DNA from: Phytopseudomonas seleniipraecipitans
GTDB lineage: Bacteria > Pseudomonadota > Gammaproteobacteria > Pseudomonadales > Pseudomonadaceae
Reading direction: 5' to 3'
DNA length: 64,000 nucleotides
Assembly (NCBI RefSeq): GCF_900102335.1
Contig: NZ_FNBM01000005.1
Location: 1-64,000, forward strand
Part shown: piece after piece, positions 9,115 through 16,819 of the stretch
How positions within the stretch are numbered: position 1 is the stretch's first letter
Layout: each line of letters begins with the position of its first letter
Notes under the pieces: model-generated
Database searches by the model: none
Seen by the model: only the letters and a program-made list of their open reading frames with translations
What the model was told of the DNA's origin: nothing
Translations under genes and position numbers: made by a program

Positions 9115-9182
9115 GCGCTGTTTAATTATTCGTTTTTGGCAAGAGTTGGCCCGATCCTAACAAGCCTGTTTTTGTGGCGATA

Positions 9183-9219
9183 ATAAAAATCAGCGAACAA
9201 AAGAGGGGACGATTTTTAT
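9183..9219. promoter_or_regulatory. Inverted repeat in the LysR / RraA-like divergent promoter
   Basis: ATAAAAATC at 9183-9191 and GATTTTTAT at 9211-9219 form a perfect 9-bp inverted repeat just before the LysR start, enclosing its ribosome-binding site (GGGGA). It could be an operator for autoregulation or an mRNA hairpin over the start. The 106-bp gap is the only place for the divergent promoters. Confidence 0.4.
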
Positions 9220-9220
9220 C

Positions 9221-10159
9221 ATGCGAATTACCCTGATGCAGATCGAGGCCTTCTACTGGACTGCCCGATTGGGCGGTGTACATGCCGCCTCACGCCATCT
9301 CCACCTCACCCAGCCGGCCATTTCCTCGCGCATCCGCGAGATGGAGTCGCTGCTCAGCGTCAAGCTGTTCGACCGCAGCAAGCAGCGCATGACCCTCACC
9401 GCCGATGGCCATATTGCATTGCGCCACGCCGAGCTGGCGCTCAACAACAGCGTGAAACTGGAGCAGTTCGCCGCCAAGCAGAAGCAGCACCGCCGGCTGC
9501 GCCTGGGTGCCGACGAATGCTCGGCCATGGTCGGCCTGACCGCTGTGATCGCCGAGATCAAGGCGCACTTTCCCGAGATCACTCTGGAAATCACCATCGA
9601 CGTCGGCGCGGTGCTCAACCGCAAGCTCAACGACCACGAGCTCGACCTGGCGCTGCTCACCAACCCCGCCACTCGCGAAGACGTCACTGACATCTTCATC
9701 GGCTGGATGACCTTCCAGTGGGTAGCCGCCCCGCAACTGGGCATCGACGCCGACCCCTTCCTGCCGGAACACGCCGCCGGCCACCCCATCGTCAGCCACT
9801 CCGCGCCCTCTACCTTGTACTCGGTGGTCGAGAGCTGGCTCAAGGACGGTAACGCTCCGTCGGAAGCCTTCCACTCCAGCAACTCCCTGGCCTTCATGGC
9901 CAAACTGGTCTCCGCTGGCCATGCCATCGGCATCCTGCCCGTGCCGCTGATCCGCGAAATGCTCGCCCTCAACTTGTTGAAAACCCTGCCCTGCGACCCA
10001 CCGATCCCGCCGGCGCGCTTCTGCCTCTCCTACATGACGGAAATGCCCGATATGCAGATCGATGCGCTGGTTGCTATTACCCGGGAGACGTTATTACGGC
10101 AGAAGTTTTTGGTGGGGGCGGAGGATATGGACGTGGATGCTCAAGATGTCGAGCGTTGA
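9221..10159 (+). CDS. LysR-family transcriptional regulator of the TRAP/aldolase cluster
   Basis: A 312-residue LysR-type regulator. The N-terminal winged HTH is at residues 1-60 (IEAFYWTARLGGVHAASRHL, with LTQPAISSRI as recognition region). The rest is the periplasmic-binding-fold effector domain. It is transcribed divergently from the RraA-like gene with a 106-bp shared promoter region, the usual geometry for a LysR activator of the adjacent catabolic operon. The co-inducer is unknown, though an acid carried by the TRAP systems is likely. The last 20 residues are acidic and look unconserved. Confidence 0.92.
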   Translation: MRITLMQIEAFYWTARLGGVHAASRHLHLTQPAISSRIREMESLLSVKLFDRSKQRMTLTADGHIALRHAELALNNSVKLEQFAAKQKQHRRLRLGADECSAMVGLTAVIAEIKAHFPEITLEITIDVGAVLNRKLNDHELDLALLTNPATREDVTDIFIGWMTFQWVAAPQLGIDADPFLPEHAAGHPIVSHSAPSTLYSVVESWLKDGNAPSEAFHSSNSLAFMAKLVSAGHAIGILPVPLIREMLALNLLKTLPCDPPIPPARFCLSYMTEMPDMQIDALVAITRETLLRQKFLVGAEDMDVDAQDVER

Positions 10160-10390
10160 TAATTAATGATAGGAGCGGGCTTGCACCGGACTGTCTCTAC
10201 TTGGCCAAGTAATTCTCTTTCCTCACCGAGAGAATTATTGCTCGCTTTTATAAATGCTTTGGAAGTCGCCCTGACTTCATTTCAGGCAGCGATCGGCCGT
10301 CCACAGGGCGGGCTGGCCTAGATGTCATCGGGACAGATCACACTTGTAGGTGAGATGGCCTGCCCTTCACGCTTTTAGCTGGTATTAAAA

Positions 10391-10427
10391 GTGCCCCGTT
10401 GTTAACCGAGGCTTTCATCGCAACGGG
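10391..10427 (-). terminator. Possible terminator of the DUF1206 gene
   Basis: CCCGTTG (10395-10401) pairs with CAACGGG (10421-10427) across a 19-base loop. On the minus strand the stem is followed by ACTTTTAATA. It lies just downstream of the DUF1206 stop. The large loop keeps confidence modest. The remaining bases between 10160 and 10390 show no gene. Confidence 0.45.
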
Positions 10428-10430
10428 ACA

Positions 10431-11306
10431 TCAATTAAAGACGGCCGCGGTATCTATGCGCCGCCAGATCGCTTCGGAAAAGCTGTACAGCGCAAATGCG
10501 ATCAGTCCGCCACCGATCAGCGCCAACCAGAAGGTGCCATACGGCAACGACTGCAGTGCATTCAATGCGTCCTCAAGGCCTGGTGGCTCGGTGGGCTTGT
10601 AGCGCGTACCACCACTGAAGAGCATGCCCGACACCACCAGAAACGAGACGCCGCGGGCAATCAAACCCACCTTCGAGACTGGCGTTACCCAGCGCATGAC
10701 GTCATCCGACGCAGCGAAGTATTTTTCAAATTTGGCTTTCCAGCCCTTGATGATGTGCGCGATGCCGACGCCCAGCGGCACCAATGCGACCAGGTAGACC
10801 AGATAGTTCGAATACTTCCAGCCCAACATCCCCGATAGAAAGTCGCCGCTGCCACCGCCACCACTGGAGGACTCACCGAGCGAGCTTCCCAGCAGACCCA
10901 GCGTAAACAGGGTCAGCAGGCTGTAACTGATGGCACCACCAACAAGGCCTGCGCGCGCTGCGAGCCCCTTGGCATCGGTGCCATGATCTTCCGGGTCGGT
11001 AATGGCCTGGGTTATCCGCCATGCGGCGTAGGCAATAAGCCCTGCGACCATGATCCAGAGCAACGCTTCGCCGAAAGGTTGCCCAAGCAGTTGCGAGATC
11101 GCGCCTTTGGTGCCGACCGTTTCCCCGCTACCTCTGGCCGCCAGCAGCGCGAAGGTGCCGATGATCAGATACACCACTCCGCGTGCTGCGTAGCCAGTCC
11201 GAGCGAGCCAGACGATGCCGTGAGAGAGTTCGCCTTTTGCGTGGCTGGCTGGGTTATACACAGTTAGGCTCCTGAGTGGGAATGCAGACGACGCTGCAGT
11301 TGACAC
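10431..11306 (-). CDS. DUF1206 family integral membrane protein
   Basis: A 291-residue inner-membrane protein made of three related units, each beginning with an A-R-x-G-x-V type helix followed by a second helix. They are LARTGYAARGVVYLIIGTFALL near 30, ARAGLVGGAISYSLLTLFTLG near 120, and SKVGLIARGVSFLVVSGMLF near 210. This triple arrangement is the definition of the DUF1206 family, whose function is unknown. A glycine-serine-rich loop (SSSGGGGSGD) lies near residue 150. It stands alone between the LysR gene and a tRNA, and nothing in the context suggests a partner. Confidence 0.88.
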   Translation of the reverse strand: MSTAASSAFPLRSLTVYNPASHAKGELSHGIVWLARTGYAARGVVYLIIGTFALLAARGSGETVGTKGAISQLLGQPFGEALLWIMVAGLIAYAAWRITQAITDPEDHGTDAKGLAARAGLVGGAISYSLLTLFTLGLLGSSLGESSSGGGGSGDFLSGMLGWKYSNYLVYLVALVPLGVGIAHIIKGWKAKFEKYFAASDDVMRWVTPVSKVGLIARGVSFLVVSGMLFSGGTRYKPTEPPGLEDALNALQSLPYGTFWLALIGGGLIAFALYSFSEAIWRRIDTAAVFN

Positions 11307-11582
11307 CCGGTGCGCAGGGGCGTTTCGACTAAATAGCAGTGCTGTGTACTCGGGTGCGCAAGCTCAAGCACTGCGCGTATTCAGTTCGGATTTTTACTGT
11401 TCAGGGCGTGCATTTAGAAGTCGCTGCCCTTGAGTGCCGCCTGGCAATTCGCTTCCCAACGAAGATTTATATCACCCGGGCTGGCTACCTGCTCCGGCTG
11501 ATTGCAGGGGCGATTCACGAGGCGGTGTACGCCGATCGAATAGCGCCTTATGAAGGGTCAACGCAGGCTCAGGTCGAATGCT
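11307..11582. other. Gene-free stretch between DUF1206 and the tRNA terminator
   Basis: No coding sequence or structured RNA is recognised here. The interval contains only the upstream region of the DUF1206 gene and anonymous sequence before the tRNA-Arg terminator. Confidence 0.5.
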
Positions 11583-11590
11583 AAAAACGA

Positions 11591-11615
11591 CAAAGCCCGC
11601 ATATGGCGGGCTTTG
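11591..11615 (-). terminator. Terminator downstream of tRNA-Arg
   Basis: CAAAGCCCGC (11591-11600) and GCGGGCTTTG (11606-11615) form a perfect 10-bp stem with a 5-base loop. On the minus strand it is followed by TCGTTTTTA. It lies 48 bp after the tRNA 3' end and terminates that transcript. Confidence 0.85.
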
Positions 11616-11662
11616 TGTTTCGCTTCCGAGTCATCTCTGATGGATGAGGGGAAACATCAATT

Positions 11663-11739
11663 TGGCGCACCAGGCGGGATTCGAACCCACGACCCCTGCC
11701 TTCGGAGGGCAGTACTCTATCCAGCTGAGCTACTGGTGC
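11663..11739 (-). tRNA. tRNA-Arg (anticodon CCG)
   Basis: The minus strand gives a complete 77-nt cloverleaf. The acceptor stem pairs GCACCAG with CTGGTGC, the discriminator is G, and CCA is encoded. The D-loop region AGCTCAGCTGGATAGAG and the T-arm GTGGGTTCGAATCC are canonical. The anticodon stem CTGCC/GGCAG encloses the loop CTCCGAA, giving anticodon CCG (reads CGG). No integrase or duplicated tRNA end flanks it, so it does not appear to be an island attachment site here. Confidence 0.96.
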
Positions 11740-11931
11740 GTTGCGGGGCGCAATCATACGCATGTCGCTGGCGTGCGTCCATGCTGGTGGCGGGGCTCGC
11801 TGGGTGGGTACGGACGGTGGCTTCGGCTATATAAGAAGGCGGCCCGAATGCCGGTGATCGGCTGGGATGTTAATTTTCTCGAACGGCCTATTGCCCTTTA
11901 ATGTGGCTAATCTTACGATCTGTTTGATATT

Positions 11932-11947
11932 TCAAACGACGGTGTTG
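11932..11947. promoter_or_regulatory. Palindrome upstream of gabD
   Basis: GTTTGA-TATT-TCAAAC is a perfect inverted repeat about 139 bp before the gabD start, in the only AT-rich part of this intergenic region. It is the size and symmetry of a dimeric regulator's operator. No regulator gene is adjacent. Confidence 0.4.
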
Positions 11948-12085
11948 GCCAAGCTGAACTCTAACCGGCACCCTCCGTTCGAACTGCCAGGCAGTAGATA
12001 ACCTGCGCTCTACCCGTATCTGGGTTCGCTCCCAGCTTCTTTCGTCATCTCCTGGCGCTGCGGTGCCGGGATAGAGGAGACCGCC

Positions 12086-13534
12086 ATGCAACTGAAAGAC
12101 GCTCAACTGTTCCGCCAGCAGGCTTTCGTCAACGGCGCGTGGGCTGATGCCGACAGCGGCCAGGCCATCAAGGTCAACAACCCGGCGACCGGTGAAGTGA
12201 TTGGCACGGTGCCGAAGATGGGCGCGGTCGAAACCCGCCGTGCCATTGAAGCGGCTGACAAGGCCCTGCCGGCCTGGCGTGCGCTGACCGCCAAGGAGCG
12301 TTCCGCCAAGCTGCGCCGCTGGTATGAATTGATGCTGGAGAACCAGGACGACCTGGCGCGTCTGATGACCATCGAGCAGGGCAAGCCATTGGCCGAGGCC
12401 AAGGGCGAAATCGCCTATGCGGCGTCTTTCATCGAGTGGTTCGCCGAAGAAGCCAAGCGCGTGTACGGCGATACCATTCCGGGTCATCAGCCTGACAAGC
12501 GCCTGATCGTGATCAAACAGCCGATCGGCGTGACCGCGGCCATCACCCCGTGGAACTTCCCGGCGGCAATGATCACCCGTAAGGCCGGCCCGGCGCTGGC
12601 CGCGGGTTGCACCATGGTGCTCAAGCCCGCTTCGCAGACGCCTTACTCCGCTCTGGCCCTGGCCGAGCTGGCCACCCGTGCCGGTATTCCGGCTGGCGTG
12701 TTCAGCGTGGTGACCGGCAGCGCGGGCGATATTGGCAGCGAGCTGACCGGCAACCCGATCGTGCGCAAGCTGTCGTTCACCGGCTCCACCGAGATCGGTC
12801 GCCAGCTGATGGCCGAGTGCGCCCAGGACATCAAGAAAGTGTCTCTGGAGTTAGGCGGCAACGCGCCCTTCATCGTGTTCGACGACGCTGACCTGGACAA
12901 GGCCATCGAAGGCGCGATCATCTCCAAGTACCGTAACAACGGCCAGACCTGCGTGTGCGCCAACCGCATCTACGTGCAGGACGGCGTCTACGATGCCTTC
13001 GCCGAGAAGCTCAAGGTCGCGGTCGAAAAACTGAAGATCGGCAACGGTCTGGAGGACGGTACCACCACTGGCCCGCTGATCGACGAGAAGGCCGTGGCCA
13101 AGGTCAAGGAGCACATCGAGGACGCCGTTTCCAAAGGTGCCAAGATCCTCTCCGGCGGCAAGACCCACGCCCTCGGCGGTACCTTCTTCGAGCCGACCAT
13201 TCTGGCCGACGTGCCGAAGAATGCGCTGGTCTCCAAGGACGAAACCTTCGGCCCGCTGGCGCCGCTGTTCCGTTTCAAGGACGAGGCCGAAGTGATCGCC
13301 ATGGCCAACGACACCGAGTTCGGTCTGGCCTCCTACTTCTACGCCCGTGACCTGAGCCGCGTGTTCCGTGTGGCCGAGGCGCTGGAATACGGTATGGTCG
13401 GCATCAACACCGGGCTGATCTCCAACGAAGTGGCGCCGTTCGGCGGCATCAAGGCTTCGGGCCTGGGCCGTGAAGGCTCCAAGTACGGCATCGAGGACTA
13501 CCTGGAAATCAAATACCTCTGCCTGAGCATCTGA
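12086..13534 (+). CDS. gabD: NAD(P)-dependent succinate-semialdehyde dehydrogenase GabD
   Basis: A 482-residue aldehyde dehydrogenase, the same length as E. coli GabD. It oxidises succinate semialdehyde to succinate, the last step of GABA degradation. Catalytic Glu255 in LELGGNAPF and nucleophile Cys289 in NNGQTCVCAN are present, and PWNFPAAMITRKAGPALAAG is the coenzyme-binding stretch. The next gene downstream encodes GABA transaminase, which makes the substrate. The start is supported by a GAGG ribosome-binding site nine bases upstream. A repeat element separates it from gabT, so the two may be only partly co-transcribed. Confidence 0.96.
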   Translation: MQLKDAQLFRQQAFVNGAWADADSGQAIKVNNPATGEVIGTVPKMGAVETRRAIEAADKALPAWRALTAKERSAKLRRWYELMLENQDDLARLMTIEQGKPLAEAKGEIAYAASFIEWFAEEAKRVYGDTIPGHQPDKRLIVIKQPIGVTAAITPWNFPAAMITRKAGPALAAGCTMVLKPASQTPYSALALAELATRAGIPAGVFSVVTGSAGDIGSELTGNPIVRKLSFTGSTEIGRQLMAECAQDIKKVSLELGGNAPFIVFDDADLDKAIEGAIISKYRNNGQTCVCANRIYVQDGVYDAFAEKLKVAVEKLKIGNGLEDGTTTGPLIDEKAVAKVKEHIEDAVSKGAKILSGGKTHALGGTFFEPTILADVPKNALVSKDETFGPLAPLFRFKDEAEVIAMANDTEFGLASYFYARDLSRVFRVAEALEYGMVGINTGLISNEVAPFGGIKASGLGREGSKYGIEDYLEIKYLCLSI

Positions 13535-13543
13535 TCAGGCAAT

Positions 13544-13679
13544 GTAAAAACTACTGCGCTCGGTCAGACGGCGTTAAAAACAGGCTCAAATGCTCATTTA
13601 CACTTGTAAAGTCGAGCGCGACCCCGGCCGCTTTTCGCCCGTTTTCGCCTTGTCTGACCGTCGCTCGCTACGTTTTTAC
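13544..13679. repeat. 136-bp MITE-like element with imperfect terminal inverted repeats
   Basis: The segment begins GTAAAAAC and ends GTTTTTAC. After the terminal eight bases both arms also share CGGTCAGAC within about 25 bases. It carries no reading frame of note and lies between gabD and gabT. Size, terminal symmetry and intergenic position fit a miniature inverted-repeat or REP-derived element. Confidence 0.6.
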
Positions 13680-13833
13680 AAAGCCTGATGCCGCGCCACT
13701 TTTGAGCGGCGCAAACACACGTTTTCCCCTGCATCTCGCAAGGCCCGGCAGTCGATCATCGTATGCTGCCGTGGCTGTACCGGGATGCGTCATCCTTGAG
13801 CCACACCGACGATGAGCGGTGAATGAGGAAGCC

Positions 13834-15114
13834 ATGAGCAAGACTAACGAATCCCTGCTGCAACGCCGCCAGGCCGCCGTACCGCGTGGCGTCGGCCAGA
13901 TCCACCCGATCGTCGCCGAGCGCGCCGAGAACGCTACCGTGTGGGATGTGGAAGGTCGCGAGTACATCGACTTCGCTGGCGGCATCGCCGTGCTGAACAC
14001 CGGCCACTTGCACCCGAAAGTGGTCGCCGCCGTTCAGGAACAGCTGACCAAGCTGAGCCACACCTGCTTCCAGGTGCTGGCGTACGAGCCCTACATCGAG
14101 CTGTGCGAAGAAATCGCCAAGCGCGTACCGGGCGACTTCGCCAAGAAGACCTTGCTGGTCACCTCAGGCTCCGAAGCCGTCGAGAACGCCGTAAAGATCG
14201 CCCGCGCCGCCACCGGCCGCGCTGGCGTGATCGCCTTCACCGGTGCCTACCACGGCCGCACCATGATGACCCTGTCGCTGACCGGCAAGGTCGCGCCGTA
14301 CTCCGCTGGCATGGGCCTGATGCCTGCGGGCGTGTACCGCGCCATCGCGCCGTGCGAGCTGCATGGCGTGAGCGAAGATGAATCCATCGCCAGCATCGAG
14401 CGCGTATTCAAGAACGATGCCCAGCCCCAGGACATCGCCGCGATCATCATCGAGCCGGTGCAGGGCGAAGGTGGGTTCTACGTCAATTCGCCCGCCTTCA
14501 TGCAGCGTCTGCGCGCCCTGTGCGACCAGCACGGCATCCTGCTGATCGCTGACGAAGTGCAGACCGGCGCTGGCCGTACCGGCACCTTCTTCGCCACCGA
14601 GCAATTGGGCGTGGTCCCCGATTTGACTACTTTCGCCAAGTCGGTCGGCGGCGGCTTCCCGATCTCCGGCGTGTGCGGTAAAGCCGAGATCATGGACACC
14701 ATCGCCCCTGGTGGTCTGGGCGGCACCTATGCCGGTAGCCCGATCGCCTGCGCCGCGGCCCTGGCCGTGCTCAAGGTGTTCGACGAGGAGAAGCTGCTGG
14801 ATCGCTCCAGCGCTGTCGGCGAGAAGCTGAAAGCCGGCCTGCACAAGATCGCTGAGAAGCACAAGGTGATCGGTGACGTGCGCGGCCTGGGTTCGATGAT
14901 CGCCATCGAGCTGTTCGAAGGCGGCGACCACAGCAAACCGGCTGCCGAGCTGACGGGCAAGATCGTCGCCAAGGCACGCGAGAAAGGCCTGATCCTGCTG
15001 TCGTGTGGTACCTACTACAACGTGGTGCGCTTCCTGATGCCGGTGACCATCCCGGACGAGCAGCTGGAAAAAGGCATCGCCATCGTCGCCGAGTGCTTCG
15101 ACGAACTGGCGTAA
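13834..15114 (+). CDS. gabT: 4-aminobutyrate aminotransferase GabT
   Basis: A 426-residue class III PLP-dependent aminotransferase converting GABA and 2-oxoglutarate to succinate semialdehyde and glutamate. The PLP-binding Lys269 is in TTFAKSVGGGFP, Asp240 in LLIADEVQTG contacts the pyridine ring, and TSGSEAVENAVKIAR binds phosphate. An in-frame ATG five codons earlier exists. The start MSKTNESLL is chosen because a GAGGAA ribosome-binding site sits seven bases before it. The gene follows gabD in the same direction after a 299-bp gap holding a repeat. Confidence 0.96.
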   Translation: MSKTNESLLQRRQAAVPRGVGQIHPIVAERAENATVWDVEGREYIDFAGGIAVLNTGHLHPKVVAAVQEQLTKLSHTCFQVLAYEPYIELCEEIAKRVPGDFAKKTLLVTSGSEAVENAVKIARAATGRAGVIAFTGAYHGRTMMTLSLTGKVAPYSAGMGLMPAGVYRAIAPCELHGVSEDESIASIERVFKNDAQPQDIAAIIIEPVQGEGGFYVNSPAFMQRLRALCDQHGILLIADEVQTGAGRTGTFFATEQLGVVPDLTTFAKSVGGGFPISGVCGKAEIMDTIAPGGLGGTYAGSPIACAAALAVLKVFDEEKLLDRSSAVGEKLKAGLHKIAEKHKVIGDVRGLGSMIAIELFEGGDHSKPAAELTGKIVAKAREKGLILLSCGTYYNVVRFLMPVTIPDEQLEKGIAIVAECFDELA

Positions 15115-15130
15115 GCCAACCCGTTGAAAG

Positions 15131-15157
15131 AGACCCGCTTAGGCGGGTCTTTTTTTG
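15131..15157 (+). terminator. Terminator of gabT
   Basis: AGACCCGC (15131-15138) and GCGGGTCT (15143-15150) form a perfect 8-bp stem with a 4-base loop, followed by six further T. It begins 16 bp after the gabT stop. Confidence 0.93.
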
Positions 15158-15535
15158 CCTGCGGTTTGCCGCTGTCACCAACGCAGAGGTGGATCACGAC
15201 CCAGGCTACATTGGGCGGTAGCGCTTTTTATCCTTTGCTGCGGATGCCGCTGCGCTTTGCCTATGGTGGTCGTGGCAGCATGCCTCGAGTGTCCTCGGAG
15301 GGTCGCCGGCGCGAGCCTCTGCAACCTCGAATTGACGAATGTAACCACGCAAAAAATGTGTCGAAAGCTGGCCGCAAGCGTCTCCTCTCTTGCTCGGAGC
15401 GCTTGGTTGCCGCCATGCTCGGGGAAAGCTCGAACGCGTGGGATCATTGCGCGGCTGCTTCGGTCAAAGCTCGCTGTGCATTCTCCAGAGCGGCCGTGTG
15501 CCGTTCTACCCAGGCTCAAAAGGATAGTGGTGTAG
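15158..15535. other. Gene-free interval after gabT
   Basis: Nearly 380 bases with no supported gene, RNA or strong repeat. A ribosome-binding-like AAAGGAT lies about 15 bases before the next gene's ATG. The promoter of the flavoprotein gene must lie in this interval, but no box stands out. Confidence 0.5.
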
Positions 15536-16612
15536 ATGACTGACTACGATCTGCTGCTGGTAGGCGCCGGCCCGGCCCATCTCGGTGTGCTGCGGCGCTG
15601 GGCGCTGATCGAGCGGCCAGCTGGGCGTATCGGCCTGGTGGCCAGTGCCGAGCATGCCTGGCACGCCGGCATGCTGCCTGGGCTGGTGGCGGGCCGTTAC
15701 CGGGCTGCCGACTGCCAGATCGACCTGACCGCGCTGTGCCAGGGCGCGCAGGTCGAGTTGATCGTCGCCGAGGTCGACGCGCTGGCAGCTGGCGAACGCC
15801 AGGTGACACTGAGTGATGGCCGGCAGCTGCATAGCCAGTGGCTGTCGCTGAACGTCGGCGAGCGGGTGGCCTGCCCGCCGCGCGAGGGTGAGGCGATGGA
15901 TGTGCTGGCGGTCAAGCCGGTAGACGCCTTCATCACTGGCTGGCAGGCCTGGCAGCGTGACCCGCAGCCGCTGGCGATTCTCGGCGGCGGCGTCGCCGGC
16001 GTGGAAATGGCCCTGGCGCTGGCCGACAAGGTGCCGCAGCTGGCGCTGTTCTGTGGTGAGCCACTGCTGGCCGGTCACTGTGCCGGGCTGCGCATGCGCG
16101 CCTGGGGCCATCTGCGCATGCGCCGGGTGCAGGTGCGCGAGGACTGCCCGATCAGCCGCATCGACGGCAATTGTCTGATCAGTGGCGAGGCGTCGGTATG
16201 GCGTGGCGGCCGGCTGTTGCTGGCCAGCGGCGCCCAGGCGTTTCCGTGGGTCGCCGAGAGCGGCCTGAGCTGCGATGCCGACGGGTTCGTGCACACCGCG
16301 CCGACGCTGCAGAGCCACTCCCATCCGCAGGTATTTGCGGTGGGCGATTGCGCCAATTTGCCTGGCGTGCGCAAGAGTGGCCTGTATTCGATGCGCCAGG
16401 TGCCGGTGCTCAGCGCCAACCTGACGGCTGCGTTGCGCGGCGGGCAGCTGCGTGATTACGGCAACCGCGGCCAGCGCCCGTTGCTGCTGGCCAGTGGCGA
16501 TGGCGGTGCACTGTTCGGCTGGCACCAGTGGAGCGCCGGCGGGCAGTTCTACGGCCGTTGCAAGGATTACTTCGACCGCGCATTCGTCAAGCGCCACAGC
16601 CTCAAGCGCTGA
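15536..16612 (+). CDS. FAD-dependent pyridine nucleotide-disulfide-type oxidoreductase (NDH2 / SelD-N-terminal type)
   Basis: A 358-residue two-dinucleotide-fold flavoprotein. The FAD fingerprint is GAGPAH at 10-15, the NAD(P)-binding GGGVAG lies near 147, and the C-terminal FAD motif VFAVGDCANL is near 268. The N-terminus with HLGVLRRWAL and AWHAGMLPGLVAG resembles the NADH-dehydrogenase-like domain found fused to selenophosphate synthetase in some bacteria, but no SelD domain follows here. No redox-active CxxC is visible, which argues against a disulfide reductase. The electron acceptor is unknown, and the flanking genes give no clear pathway. Confidence 0.82.
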   Translation: MTDYDLLLVGAGPAHLGVLRRWALIERPAGRIGLVASAEHAWHAGMLPGLVAGRYRAADCQIDLTALCQGAQVELIVAEVDALAAGERQVTLSDGRQLHSQWLSLNVGERVACPPREGEAMDVLAVKPVDAFITGWQAWQRDPQPLAILGGGVAGVEMALALADKVPQLALFCGEPLLAGHCAGLRMRAWGHLRMRRVQVREDCPISRIDGNCLISGEASVWRGGRLLLASGAQAFPWVAESGLSCDADGFVHTAPTLQSHSHPQVFAVGDCANLPGVRKSGLYSMRQVPVLSANLTAALRGGQLRDYGNRGQRPLLLASGDGGALFGWHQWSAGGQFYGRCKDYFDRAFVKRHSLKR

Positions 16613-16819
16613 CCCTCGCTTCGCAGCGCACTTGTGCTGCCGTTACTCTGCTACCAAAGTGCCATGGCCGATTGGTGAGCGGGGTGCTCCACTGTGCAAT
16701 GGGCAGCGCGGCGCTACAGATCCGCCTCGCGCTGCCGATGTGCTTAGCAGGGCAATGGATTATTTCATTGCCGTTTGCCGTATCGACATGCTCGAAAAAT
16801 AATAATAACGAGGTTCTCC

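Noticed and set aside
11663..11739. tRNA-Arg as an integration site for a genomic island.
   Set aside because: No integrase, no repeated tRNA 3' end and no shift in gene content on either side.
16775..16819. Upstream in-frame ATG as the chemoreceptor start.
   Set aside because: It would add 15 basic residues with no ribosome-binding site. The later ATG has ACGAGG at good spacing and begins just before the first membrane helix.
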